A DNA stretch of 58,521 bases from Yinghuangia seranimata (GTDB lineage Bacteria; Actinomycetota; Actinomycetes; Streptomycetales; Streptomycetaceae). Below the pieces are notes generated by a model. It saw only the letters and a program-made list of their open reading frames with translations. It had not been told where the DNA came from and made no database searches. How positions within the stretch are numbered: the first letter of the stretch is position 1; every line of letters starts with the position of its first letter. The position numbers and the translations under genes were made by a program. Shown one piece after another: positions 33,944 through 42,787 of the stretch. The DNA is taken from the NCBI RefSeq assembly GCF_029953285.1, contig NZ_JASAOI010000001.1, positions 1-58,521 on the forward strand, read 5' to 3'.

Positions 33944-33959
33944 CGGGCGGTCGGGGCGC
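33925..33959. terminator. Hairpin terminator straddling the tetR stop codon
   Basis: Perfect eleven-base arms GCGCCCCGACC/GGTCGGGGCGC around a 13-base loop that contains the tetR TGA, next to the convergent ABC permease end. No T-tract. Confidence 0.6.
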
Positions 33960-33978
33960 CTGCGCCGAACGATCCGGG

Positions 33979-36360
33979 CTACTCCACCCGCAGGGCCGTC
34001 GCCGTGCGGGATTTGGCGGCCCAGGTCGCCGGGGCCAGGGCGCCGGCGACGGCCAGGAGCAGGCCCGCGCCCGTCAGCAGGGTGTAGGGGAGCACGCCGT
34101 AGACGTCCAACATCGATTCGGGCAACCGTAGTTGCGCGGTGTCCGCCATGTGCGGCACGACCACGTCGTGGAGGGCGACGCCCAGCGGGATGCCCGCGAG
34201 GCCGCCGACCAGGCCCAGGGCGGCGACGGACGTCACGACCATGGCGAGCGTCTGGGCGGGCGTCATGCCCAGGGACTTCAACACGCCGATGTCACGGGCC
34301 CGTTCGCGCGTGTTGAGCAGTACCGTGTTGAACACGCCCAGCCCCGCCACGACCGCGAGGATCAGGGTGAGCAGCGCGGCCAGCGCCAGCATCACAACGA
34401 TGGTGCCGTTGGTGGAGTCGTGCACGAACACGGCTCCGGGCGACGATCCGAACACCGGGTCCGTGGCGATCCGGTTGGCGTACGCACGGGCGCTCGCACC
34501 CGGCCGCAGCTGGATCTGGAACGTGTCGGGGCGAGCCGACGAGCCCGCCGCGGCGAGCGTGGCCGCGTCCGCGAACACCCGGTTCTCCGACGTCACGAAC
34601 ACCTCGCCGACGATCCGCGCCACGGTGCGCCGGCCGTCGATCTCCAGCGTCATCGAGTCGCCGACCTCGAGCGCGCTCGCGCGCAGGAACGGCGTGGGCG
34701 CGACGACCTCCCCGGCCCCGGCGAACCAGCGGCCGGACACCAGCGGATACCCCAGCCACGACGAATCACCGCTGTACGCATCGATGTTCACCGGCTCCGT
34801 ACGCCCCGGAACCGCCGCGACCACGTGTGCGACGCCGGTGAACCGCGCCGTGTCCGCGTCCGCGCGCAGCACCGCCGCCAGCGCGTCCGGGTCCGCGTCC
34901 GGGTCCGCAGAAGGCTGCGCCTCGGGCACGCCCCGAGACGGCGCCGGACCGCGCATGACGCCGTCGTCCCCGACCGGCACCCCCACATGAGCCTCGACCT
35001 GCACGACGCCGTCCCGCTCCAGCCCGTGTTCGGCCCGCTCCAGCGACTGCGTGAGACCGTACGCGAATGTTACCGCCGCCGACCCCAACAGCAGCGCCAC
35101 CAGTGTCATCGCGGTACGCGCCGGGCGGGCGAACGGCGTCGCCAGCCCCATGCCCACCGCCCGCGGCAGCCGCGACCGCCCCAACCACCGGTGCGCCCGG
35201 AACCCGCGCCCGACCTTCGGCGCCCTCCCGCTGCTGATGGCCCGCGCCGCTGGAAGCCGCCCCGCGCGCACCGCCGGCACGATCGCCGCCACGCCGACCG
35301 CGAGCAGGACCGCGGCCGGGACCAACGTGTCCGCCCACCACGCCACCCCCGGGACTTCGGGCACCGCGAACGACGTCGCCGTGTCCGCGAGCAGCGGCAG
35401 CGCCAGCACATGCCCGACGACCGCGCCCAGCACCGCGCCGACCGCCGCGGGCAGCATCATCTGCGCCACGTACACACCGCCGACCTGACGCGGCGTGAAT
35501 CCGAGCGCATTGAACACCCCGATGCGCTGGTAGCCCGCGACCACCGCGCCGCTGACGACGTTCGCGACGATCAGCACCGACATCACGATGCCCAGCACAC
35601 TGAACGCGGTCACGAACGGCAGCACCAGGCTCGCCGTGTCCCCGGACCGCTGCCGGGCCTCCCGGTACGACGCCGCGCCCAGCACCGCGTCGGCCGGCAG
35701 CGCCGCCCGCACCGCGTCCACTCCCGCGCGCACGGCCGCGTCGGTGCCGGAGCTCGCGAACCGGTACAGCACCTGGAACGTCGGGGTGCCGCCCAGGGCC
35801 GTCACCTGCTCGGGCACGGTCCACGCCCCCGCGCTGCCCGTGACCGACGACGCGAGGCCGACCACGGTCAGGTCGACTCCGCCGACGCGCACCCGGTCGC
35901 CGACCTGGACGCTGCCCCGGTCGCCCTGCTCACGCGACAGCACGACCTCGCCCGGCGCGCGGGCCCAGCGCCCGGAGTGCACGACGACATGGTCGACGGG
36001 GCCGCCTGAATCGGAGCGTCCGACGACCGAGACCGACGGCGCCGCGCGCATCGGGGGGCCGCCCGGGGACTCGACCGGCGCCGACACCATGGGGTACGGC
36101 CCGCCCATCGCCGTCACGCCCGGGGCCGCCGCGGTCGCCCGTACCTGCTCGGCCGTCGCCTTGGCCGCGTCGACGGCGACCGTGGCGTGCGCGCCGCGCA
36201 GCCGCGCGACGGCCCGGTCGAACGGCGAATGCGACGCGACCATCAGCGCGGCCGACAGCACCGTGGTGGCGGTGGACAGCAGCACGACCATCGCGACCAC
36301 GACGGTCTGCGCGCGCTTGCGCCGGACGGCCGCGCCGACCGCCCGCAGTACGGCCCTCAT
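33979..36360 (-). CDS. FtsX/MacB-type ABC transporter permease
   Basis: 793 residues with duplicated FtsX-like permease units. An N-terminal helix (TVVVAMVVLLSTATTVLSAAL) precedes a large extracytoplasmic domain, then three helices starting at FVTAFSVLGIVMSVLIVANVVSG. A second set begins at AMTLVALLLGSAAVTFAYGL, with another extracytoplasmic domain and a final three-helix bundle. A DPDADPDAL tandem lies in the second outer domain. This architecture exports peptides, lipids or antimicrobials, or acts as a mechanotransducer. The ATG overlaps the ATPase gene stop by four bases (ATGA). Confidence 0.92.
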   Translation of the reverse strand: MRAVLRAVGAAVRRKRAQTVVVAMVVLLSTATTVLSAALMVASHSPFDRAVARLRGAHATVAVDAAKATAEQVRATAAAPGVTAMGGPYPMVSAPVESPGGPPMRAAPSVSVVGRSDSGGPVDHVVVHSGRWARAPGEVVLSREQGDRGSVQVGDRVRVGGVDLTVVGLASSVTGSAGAWTVPEQVTALGGTPTFQVLYRFASSGTDAAVRAGVDAVRAALPADAVLGAASYREARQRSGDTASLVLPFVTAFSVLGIVMSVLIVANVVSGAVVAGYQRIGVFNALGFTPRQVGGVYVAQMMLPAAVGAVLGAVVGHVLALPLLADTATSFAVPEVPGVAWWADTLVPAAVLLAVGVAAIVPAVRAGRLPAARAISSGRAPKVGRGFRAHRWLGRSRLPRAVGMGLATPFARPARTAMTLVALLLGSAAVTFAYGLTQSLERAEHGLERDGVVQVEAHVGVPVGDDGVMRGPAPSRGVPEAQPSADPDADPDALAAVLRADADTARFTGVAHVVAAVPGRTEPVNIDAYSGDSSWLGYPLVSGRWFAGAGEVVAPTPFLRASALEVGDSMTLEIDGRRTVARIVGEVFVTSENRVFADAATLAAAGSSARPDTFQIQLRPGASARAYANRIATDPVFGSSPGAVFVHDSTNGTIVVMLALAALLTLILAVVAGLGVFNTVLLNTRERARDIGVLKSLGMTPAQTLAMVVTSVAALGLVGGLAGIPLGVALHDVVVPHMADTAQLRLPESMLDVYGVLPYTLLTGAGLLLAVAGALAPATWAAKSRTATALRVE

Positions 36361-37157
36361 CGGGGGATCTCCGTGCGGGAGCCGTGCCTCGGCGCCGCGT
36401 CGGCCTCCGATGCGAAAACCTCGCGTTCGGTGGGCCGGTGATCGTCCGTCAGCCGACCGTCCACCATGTGCACCACCCGGTGCGCACAGTGCCGCGCCAG
36501 CGCCGGATCGTGCGTCACCAGCAGCAACGCCTGCCCGTCGCGGTTGAGTTCGGCCAGCAGCTCCATGATGTGCTGCCCGGTCGCCGAATCCACCGCGCCC
36601 GTCGGCTCGTCCGCCAGCAGCAGCGGAGGCCGGTTCATCAACGCGCGTGCGATCGCGACACGTTGCCGCTCGCCGCCCGACAGACGCGACGGGTACGCGT
36701 CGGCGCGGTCGGCGATGCCCAGGTAGCCGAGCAGCTCGTCGGCCCGTGCCCGTGCCGCCCGCGCGGACATCCCACCGAGCCGGGCCGGCATCAGCACGTT
36801 GTCCACGGCGGTCAGGTCGTCCAACAGGTGGAAGAACTGGAAGACCATGCCCACGCGTTCGCGGCGGAAGCGGGCCAGCCGGGTCTCCGACAGGCCGGCC
36901 AGCGGCGTGCCCGCGACCGTCACCGCGCCCGACGTGGGGCGGTCCAGGCCCGCGACCACGTTCAGCAGCGTCGACTTGCCGCTGCCGGACGGGCCCATCA
37001 CGGCCACCGCCTCCCCGGGACGGACGGTCAGGTCCACCGCGTCCAACGCGGCCGGGCCGGCCTCGCCGTAGCGCTTGCTCACGGCCTCGAGCCGGATCAC
37101 GTCGGAGCCGAGCTCCGTCGGGCCCGCAGCGGGTCCCGTAAAGGTGTCTGCAGTCAT
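36357..37157 (-). CDS. ABC transporter ATP-binding protein
   Basis: 266 residues, MacB/LolD-like. Walker A is GPSGSGKST (about residues 54-62), the Q-loop MVFQFFHLL, the signature LSGGERQRVAIARAL, Walker B LLLADEPTGAVD and the switch His THDPAL. It powers the FtsX permease encoded next. No Shine-Dalgarno precedes the ATG, but TAGCGT lies seven bases before it, so the message may be leaderless. The operon is divergent from a histidine kinase/response regulator pair, a pattern typical of antimicrobial-responsive exporters. Confidence 0.94.
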   Translation of the reverse strand: MTADTFTGPAAGPTELGSDVIRLEAVSKRYGEAGPAALDAVDLTVRPGEAVAVMGPSGSGKSTLLNVVAGLDRPTSGAVTVAGTPLAGLSETRLARFRRERVGMVFQFFHLLDDLTAVDNVLMPARLGGMSARAARARADELLGYLGIADRADAYPSRLSGGERQRVAIARALMNRPPLLLADEPTGAVDSATGQHIMELLAELNRDGQALLLVTHDPALARHCAHRVVHMVDGRLTDDHRPTEREVFASEADAAPRHGSRTEIPR

Positions 37158-37164
37158 GCCGCGG

Positions 37165-37170
37165 ACGCTA
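37165..37170 (-). promoter_or_regulatory. TAGCGT -10 box, leaderless-type promoter (minus strand)
   Basis: On the minus strand TAGCGT lies seven bases before the ATG of the ABC ATPase. No ribosome binding site is seen. Confidence 0.5.
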
Positions 37171-37317
37171 GGCGCGTGCCCCCCACGCGGTCGTCGCCGC
37201 AGCGCGCCAACCGCCGTCCCCCGCCGGGGTGACCGCGCGGCGGATAGCTCCTGCGAGGGACGCGTGCCGCCCCGCCGGATGATGCGCCCCTTACGCCGCC
37301 TCCATGACAATTGCTGG

Positions 37318-38679
37318 GTGACGACGAATCCGCACGCCTCCCCGGCCGATCCATGGGGCGGGCCCGACGAGGCCGACCCGGAGGGCCTGACGGCGCCCGA
37401 CCGGCCCGCGTCACTGCGGCGTACCGTCGCCGAACGCCTGCGCACGCCGGGCCCGTGGGGCGGAGACGGGCTGCTCGCGCTCTTCGTGTTCGGCGCGCAG
37501 ATCGGGATGGCGCTCCACGGCGACGGCCCGCGCGGCGGAGACGCCCCGATGCGCGCCATCACCGACCCGGTCCTGATCGCCAACCACGACGGGCCCGAGC
37601 TCTTCGACTTCGCCGTCATGGCGGCGCTCTCGCTCCCGCTCGCGTGGCGGCGCACCCAGCCGGTCGCCGTGTTCGGCTTCCTGCTCGGCGTCGTCGTGCT
37701 GCGCCCGCCCCGCGATCTCAGCGCTCTCGTCATCGCCGCACTGCTGATCGGCGGCTACACCGTCGCGGCGCACCATCGCCGACGGTCCACCGCCGTCGTG
37801 GTGTTCGTGGTCTCGTCGCTCCTGCTCGCGGTCAAGTTCCCGGGCGGCAGCGGACCGCCGGGCATGATGGTGTTCGTCATCATGGGCCTGCTGTGGGTCG
37901 GCGGCCGCAACATCAGCAACTGGCGAGCCCGCGCCGGAGCGCTGCACGGGCGCGCCCTGCGCGCCGAACGGGAGCGCGAGCTCGCCGTCGCCCAGGAACG
38001 CGCCCGCATCGCCCGCGAGTTGCACGACGTCGTCAGCCACAACGTCAGCGTGATGGTCATCCAGTCCGGCGCCGCCCGCAAGATCCTCGGCACCGACCCG
38101 GAGGCGGCCACCGAGGCGCTGCGCGCCGTCGAGGCCAGCGGACGAGAGACGATGGCCGAACTACGGCAACTGCTCGGGGTCTTGAACGGCCCGTCAGGCG
38201 ACGGACCGATCGAAGGCCTGCCCGGTGAACCCGTCGGCACCGACGACGAGTACGCGCCGCCACTCGCCCCGCAACCCGACCTCGCCCGCCTCCCCGCACT
38301 CGTCGAACGGGTGCGCGGCGCCGGTCAGGACATCCGCCTCCGCGTCACCGGCGACCCGCGCCCGCTGCCGCCGGGCCTCGAACTCACCGGCTACCGCATC
38401 GTCCAGGAGGCGTTGACCAACGCCCTGCGGTACGCGCCGGGCGCGGCGACTTCGGTGCGTGTCCGGTACGACGCCGACAGCCTCCACCTCGACGTCACCG
38501 ACGACGGCGCCCCGGACGCGCACCGCGGCGAACCCCAGGGCGCGGGCCGGGGACTGATCGGCCTTCAGGAACGCGTGGCCCGGCACGGCGGACACCTCCA
38601 GGCCGGCCCGCGCCCCACCGGCGGGTTCCGGGTCCGGGCCTCGATACCGTTCGCGACGACCACCGGAGGAGCGCTGTGA
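37318..38679 (+). CDS. Two-component sensor histidine kinase (HisKA_3 type)
   Basis: 453 residues. Four to five membrane helices cover about residues 40-195. A dimerisation/phosphoacceptor helix follows with ERARIARELHDVVSHNVSVMVIQ (phospho-His near 232), then a HATPase domain with VQEALTNALRYAP, DDGAPD and GRGLIGLQERVARHGG. A Pro/Asp-rich insert lies near residue 300. The GTG was chosen for its position before the first helices; there is no clear ribosome binding site. It is coupled to the response regulator by a GTGA overlap. It probably senses an envelope-active compound exported by the divergent ABC system. Confidence 0.92.
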   Translation: MTTNPHASPADPWGGPDEADPEGLTAPDRPASLRRTVAERLRTPGPWGGDGLLALFVFGAQIGMALHGDGPRGGDAPMRAITDPVLIANHDGPELFDFAVMAALSLPLAWRRTQPVAVFGFLLGVVVLRPPRDLSALVIAALLIGGYTVAAHHRRRSTAVVVFVVSSLLLAVKFPGGSGPPGMMVFVIMGLLWVGGRNISNWRARAGALHGRALRAERERELAVAQERARIARELHDVVSHNVSVMVIQSGAARKILGTDPEAATEALRAVEASGRETMAELRQLLGVLNGPSGDGPIEGLPGEPVGTDDEYAPPLAPQPDLARLPALVERVRGAGQDIRLRVTGDPRPLPPGLELTGYRIVQEALTNALRYAPGAATSVRVRYDADSLHLDVTDDGAPDAHRGEPQGAGRGLIGLQERVARHGGHLQAGPRPTGGFRVRASIPFATTTGGAL

Positions 38680-39428
38680 CGACGGGGGAGAACACCACGG
38701 GGACGACGCCCTCGGCAGACGCGGGCCCGCCCCTGCGGGTGGTCGTCGCCGACGACCAGGCGCTCGTCCGCTCCGGCTTCCGCATGATCCTCAAGGCCGA
38801 CGGCATCGACGTCGTCGGCGAGGCCGCGACCGGCGAAGAGGCCTGCGCGGCGGTCCGCCGGCACCGCCCCGACGTCGTGCTCATGGACATCCGCATGCCA
38901 GACCTCGACGGGCTCGAAGCCACCCGGCGCATCATGGCCGACCCGCCGACCGCACGCGACGGGCGGCCGTGCCGCATCGTCATCCTGACGACCTTCGACC
39001 TCGACCGGTACGTCTACGCGGCCCTCAACGCCGGCGCCAGCGGCTTCCTCCTCAAGGACGTCACCCCCGAGCAACTGGTCGCCGCCGTAAGGCTGGTCAG
39101 CCAGGGCGACGCCCTCCTCGCCCCGACCATCACCCGCCGCCTGGTGGCCCGCTTCGCCCGCCAGGACCACGCCAAACCGGCCCTGCACCGCGACCTGTCC
39201 TCACTCACCCCACGCGAACTCGAAGTCCTGCGCCTGCTGGCGACCGGCCTGAGCAACGCGGAACTCGCCGCGACCCTCACCGTCAGCGTCGAAACGGTCA
39301 AGACCCACGTCACCCGAATCCTCGCCAAACTCCAACTCCGCGACCGCGTCCAAGCCGTGGTCCTCGCCTACGAGTCGGCACTGGTCGCCCCGGGCCACGT
39401 GGTGGACGCGGCGGTGCCCGAGGGGTGA
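38676..39428 (+). CDS. LuxR/NarL-type response regulator
   Basis: 250 residues. The receiver domain (about 20-135) has the acidic pair DDQ, the phospho-Asp in VVLMDIRMPDLDG, the switch Thr in ILTTFD and the Lys in FLLKDVTP. A LuxR HTH (LTPRELEVLRLLATGLSNAELAATLTVSVETVKTHVTRIL) fills the C-terminus. GTG start behind GGAGGAG, overlapping the kinase stop. Partner of the preceding kinase; likely activates the divergent ABC exporter operon. Confidence 0.95.
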   Translation: MTTGENTTGTTPSADAGPPLRVVVADDQALVRSGFRMILKADGIDVVGEAATGEEACAAVRRHRPDVVLMDIRMPDLDGLEATRRIMADPPTARDGRPCRIVILTTFDLDRYVYAALNAGASGFLLKDVTPEQLVAAVRLVSQGDALLAPTITRRLVARFARQDHAKPALHRDLSSLTPRELEVLRLLATGLSNAELAATLTVSVETVKTHVTRILAKLQLRDRVQAVVLAYESALVAPGHVVDAAVPEG

Positions 39429-39499
39429 CCGTACCCGTCTCCAACAAGCCTCGCCTCTGGGACAGTTGGAGCGGGGATGCGACGAACGGGGGAGTCACG

Positions 39500-39871
39500 A
39501 TGGTGCTGCAACGCTGGCCCGAGGGCCCGGAGGCCGATCCGGTCCTGGCCCGCGAGCGGTACGACAGCGACATGCGGCTCGCGCGCGAGGCCCTGCGCGA
39601 AGTGCCTCGCGACATGGCGCGGGACACGCTCGACGTCCCGCTGTGGTTCGCCCACGCGGGCCTCGTGATCGCCGCGGCTGTGCTCACCATCCTCGGCGTG
39701 ATCTTCCGCCCGCTGGTGCCGGCCCTCGGCGCGCTGGGGCTCGGGACGGTCTTCGCGCTGGTGACCGTCGTCCAGCTGATCCGCCGACGCGGGTGGCGCC
39801 GGGCGCTCGGCGATGCGTACCGGGGCACGTTCGGGCTGGCGCTGTATTTCGTTCTGGGCTCGCTCATCTGA
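39500..39871 (+). CDS. Small two-helix membrane protein
   Basis: 123 residues. A charged soluble N-terminus (about 50 residues, QRWPEGPEADPVLARERYDSDMRLAREAL) precedes two hydrophobic helices (FAHAGLVIAAAVLTILGVIF and LGALGLGTVFALVTVVQLI) and a third weaker segment at the C-terminus (GLALYFVLGSLI). I do not recognise a family. The ATG follows GGGGGAG; a GTG two codons earlier is possible. It lies 70 bp after the response regulator in the same direction, so it may be part of that operon. Confidence 0.75.
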   Translation: MVLQRWPEGPEADPVLARERYDSDMRLAREALREVPRDMARDTLDVPLWFAHAGLVIAAAVLTILGVIFRPLVPALGALGLGTVFALVTVVQLIRRRGWRRALGDAYRGTFGLALYFVLGSLI

Positions 39872-39917
39872 CCCGGGCCGGGCGGAAAATCCTTGGAAGG
39901 CCCACGGCGACGCGGTT

Positions 39918-39923
39918 TAGCGT
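39918..39923 (+). promoter_or_regulatory. TAGCGT -10 box, leaderless-type promoter
   Basis: TAGCGT lies six bases before the GTG at 39930 with no ribosome binding site between. Confidence 0.5.
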
Positions 39924-39929
39924 GAGGGC

Positions 39930-40664
39930 GTGATCGTCTCGTCAGGCCAGGTGGCCGAGTTCGCGGAGCGCGGCTATGTGGTGGTTCGCGGTGCCGTCGC
40001 GTCCGACACCGTCGCGGCGGTGAACGCCTTCGTCGACCGGCTGCTCGTCGGCGAGCCGCTCGCGTCCGATGTCCGCGGACCTGCCAACCGCTTTCCGCGC
40101 ACCGAGGAACTGGCGGAGCTGGAGGACCTGGTCGCCACGTCCGTGCTGCCCGCGGCTGAGGCGCTCACCGGTCCCGGCACCCTCGAACTGCCGTGGCAGA
40201 CGCAGATCGCGCTGAACGTGCCGCCGAACCCGCACCACCCCGGGTGGCACCACCTCGACGGCGTCGGGCCGCATGTCGGTGAGCGGCCCGGTACGTTCAC
40301 GCTGCTGGCGGGGCTCCTGCTCACCGACCAGACCGCGCCCGACAACGGCAACCTGTGGGTCTGGCCCGGAAGCCACCTCGCGCACGCCCGGTACTTCCGC
40401 GAGCACGGCCCCGGGCGACTGGTCGCCGACGGCGGCTATCCGCAGATCGCGCCGAGCGAGCCCGAGCAGGTCCTGGGCGAGGCCGGCGACCTGCTGCTGG
40501 CGCACTACCTGCTGGGCCACAACATCGGCGGCAACACCGGTCCGAACGTCCGCCGCGCCGCCTACTGGCGGGTCAAGCGCCACGGGCACGACGACCGTTG
40601 GCCGCACGTCATGCAGGACCCGTGGGTCGAGTACGACCCGGTGCGGGAGGTGCCCGGGGCGTAG
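39930..40664 (+). CDS. Phytanoyl-CoA dioxygenase (PhyH) family protein
   Basis: 244 residues of the Fe(II)/2-oxoglutarate dioxygenase PhyH family. The metal triad is seen as H and D in WHHLDGVG (about 110-116) and a distal His in LLLAHYLLGHNIGGN (about 190-198); the 2-oxoglutarate-binding Arg is likely in the following NVRRAAYWR. It should hydroxylate a small metabolite or a natural-product intermediate. It starts at GTG with a TAGCGT box six bases upstream and appears monocistronic. The substrate cannot be read from sequence. Confidence 0.9.
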   Translation: MIVSSGQVAEFAERGYVVVRGAVASDTVAAVNAFVDRLLVGEPLASDVRGPANRFPRTEELAELEDLVATSVLPAAEALTGPGTLELPWQTQIALNVPPNPHHPGWHHLDGVGPHVGERPGTFTLLAGLLLTDQTAPDNGNLWVWPGSHLAHARYFREHGPGRLVADGGYPQIAPSEPEQVLGEAGDLLLAHYLLGHNIGGNTGPNVRRAAYWRVKRHGHDDRWPHVMQDPWVEYDPVREVPGA

Positions 40665-40774
40665 CGGGGCCGGCTTCCAGCCGCCTGGTCAACGGTGCGT
40701 CAGGATGCCCGGATCGGGAGTCAAGATCGCGGTAGGAACACCGTTCCGGCGCGAATCTCCGCTGGTCAGCGGCC

Positions 40775-40780
40775 TAGCGT
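40775..40780 (+). promoter_or_regulatory. TAGCGT -10 box before the SAV_915-decarboxylase operon
   Basis: TAGCGT about 76 bp before the SAV_915 start, leaving a leader of about 70 nt with a proper GGAGG ribosome binding site. No -35 match is convincing. Confidence 0.4.
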
Positions 40781-40856
40781 CGAAGTGCGGGTCCGGGTGT
40801 CTCCGGGCCGGTGCGCCGCTCCGGCGGCGGGCGGTTCGACAGCGTGGAGGCTCGCT

Positions 40857-41273
40857 GTGTTCACCACCATCAGCTCCGCACCCCTCGGCGACGACCCCGG
40901 CGATCCGGGGCGTGGCCGGACCGTGTTGTCGGTGCCGCGGAAGGCGGTCCTGGCCGCCGCGGCGCGGCCCAGGCCGGTGCGGTCGCGGCAGGTCACCGTA
41001 CGGCCCGACGCGGAGCCTCGCACGCTGGTCGTCCCGGTGCGGGCGTCGGCGGCCGGGGCGGAGGCGGTGCGGTTGTTCCGGGATCCGCTCGGGCGCCGGG
41101 TCGCGGTGACGTTCACCAGCGTCGCGCAGCTGCGGAACGTGTGCGGGCCCGGGCAGCGGTGGGTGCGCATGGCCGAGGCCTGCCTGCGCGAGACGCTGGA
41201 GGGGCTCGGGGTGGCCGCCGTCGTGCGGGATCCCGGGATGGTCGCGGCGCCGGTGGCGGGTGAGCGGCGATGA
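40857..41273 (+). CDS. SAV_915-family protein
   Basis: 138 residues. The C-terminal segment RLFRDPLGRRVAVTFTSVAQLRNVCGPGQRWVRMAEACLRETLEGLGVAAVVRDPGM fits the SAV_915/SseB-like family of actinomycetes, small proteins of unknown function. The N-terminal half is Pro/Arg-rich and may be disordered. GTG start with GGAGG seven bases upstream. Its stop overlaps the decarboxylase ATG by four bases, so the two are coupled and may act together. Confidence 0.78.
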   Translation: MFTTISSAPLGDDPGDPGRGRTVLSVPRKAVLAAAARPRPVRSRQVTVRPDAEPRTLVVPVRASAAGAEAVRLFRDPLGRRVAVTFTSVAQLRNVCGPGQRWVRMAEACLRETLEGLGVAAVVRDPGMVAAPVAGERR

Positions 41274-42655
41274 CCCTCGTCGAACCCACGCCGCGCCGGG
41301 CGGCCCACCCGCATCTGGGGCTCGACCCCGACGAGCCCCCCATGGGCCGCAGCGACTGCGGCTCCCCGTGGCCCACGAGCGCCCGGCAGGCCCCCGCCTG
41401 CGGGCAGGTCACCGTCGCGGGCGTCGACCTGGCCGAGGCGGCGGAGCGGTTCGGGACGCCGGTGTACGTCCTCGACGAAGGCGAGTTCCGCGACCGGGCC
41501 CGCGCCTACCGCGACGCGCTGCCGCACGCCGATGTCGCCTACGCGGCAAAGGCGTTCCTCTCACGCGCCGTGGTGAGGTGGCTGCGCGAGGAGGGCCTGC
41601 ACCTCGACGTCTGTTCGCGCGCCGAGCTCGAACTCGCCGTCATCGCGGGCTTTCCCGTCGAGCGCCTCATCCTGCACGGCAACGCCAAGAGCCCCGAGGA
41701 ACTGCGCGAGGCGGTGCGGCTGGGCGTCGGCCGTATCGTCATCGACAACACCGCCGAGATCGCGCGCCTGGTGGCGCTGGTGCCACGTCACGACCGGCAG
41801 TCGGTGATGGTGCGCGTCGTCCCCGGCGTCGCCGCGGGTGCGCACCGCGCGATCCGGACCGGCACCGAGGACCAGAAGTTCGGCCTGTCGATCGACCACG
41901 GCGACGCCGAGGACGCCCTGGAGCGCGTTCTCGCCCAGCCCCGCCTGCACCTGCTCGGCCTGCACTGCCACCTGGGCTCGCAGATCACCTCGGTACGGCC
42001 GTTCCTGGCCGCGATCCCACGCCTGGTCGCGCTGATGGCCCGGATCCGCGACCGGCACGGCGTCGTGCTGCCCGAGCTCGACCTCGGCGGCGGCCACGGC
42101 ATCGCCTACCACGGCGACGAACCAGCCCTGGAACCACGGGAGTTCGCCGACGACGTCGCCAGGCACCTGCACCGAGCCTGCGTCGAACACGGCCTGTCGG
42201 TGCCGAAGTTGGTCGTCGAACCGGGCCGCGCCCTGGTCGGCCCGGCCGGGGTCGCCGTGTACCGCGTGCTCGCCGTCAAGCGCACCGGGTCGCGGGTGTT
42301 CGTCGCCGTCGACGGCGGCATGAGCGACAACCCGCGCCCCGCGCTGTACGGCGCGCGTCCGGACATCCGCCTGATCGGCCGCCGCGGGGCCGCGGCCACC
42401 CGCCGCGTCACCGTCGTGGGCCGCTTCTGCGAGGCGGGCGACGTCCTGGTCCCGGACGCCGAACTGCCCACGGACGTCCGCCCCGGAGACCTCCTCGCCA
42501 CCCCGGCGGCCGGGGCGTACCAGATGTCCATGTCGTCGACCTACAACCTCGTGCCCCGTCCGCCGGTCGTCGCGGTGCGCGGCGGCCAGGCACGCGTGCT
42601 GCTGCGCCGCGAGACGGTCGCCGACCTCCTGGCGCGCGACCTCGACGCGAACTGA
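41270..42655 (+). CDS. lysA: Fold-type III PLP decarboxylase, diaminopimelate-decarboxylase-like
   Basis: 461 residues. The PLP lysine is in VAYAAKAFLS (about residue 88). The His stacking on the cofactor is in GLHCHLGSQI, the phosphate-binding glycines in LDLGGGHGIAY, the substrate arginine region in VEPGRALVGPAG, and the inter-subunit Cys in RFCEAGDVLV. It would convert meso-diaminopimelate to lysine, or decarboxylate a related amino acid. An N-terminal extension of about 50 residues rich in Pro is not typical of LysA. The gene is not in a lys/thr cluster and is coupled to a SAV_915 gene, so a specialised paralogue is possible. The symbol is a family call. Confidence 0.85.
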   Translation: MTLVEPTPRRAAHPHLGLDPDEPPMGRSDCGSPWPTSARQAPACGQVTVAGVDLAEAAERFGTPVYVLDEGEFRDRARAYRDALPHADVAYAAKAFLSRAVVRWLREEGLHLDVCSRAELELAVIAGFPVERLILHGNAKSPEELREAVRLGVGRIVIDNTAEIARLVALVPRHDRQSVMVRVVPGVAAGAHRAIRTGTEDQKFGLSIDHGDAEDALERVLAQPRLHLLGLHCHLGSQITSVRPFLAAIPRLVALMARIRDRHGVVLPELDLGGGHGIAYHGDEPALEPREFADDVARHLHRACVEHGLSVPKLVVEPGRALVGPAGVAVYRVLAVKRTGSRVFVAVDGGMSDNPRPALYGARPDIRLIGRRGAAATRRVTVVGRFCEAGDVLVPDAELPTDVRPGDLLATPAAGAYQMSMSSTYNLVPRPPVVAVRGGQARVLLRRETVADLLARDLDAN

Positions 42656-42787
42656 GGCCGGCGGTCGGCCGACCGGGTGAAGTCGCGGTCGCGGCTTGCG
42701 CCGCTCGGCCGGATCGGCGTGTCCGGGCCGTGGGCGCGGGGCATCCGTACGCCCGCACGCGTACGTCCCCGACGCCGAGAGGCCGCC

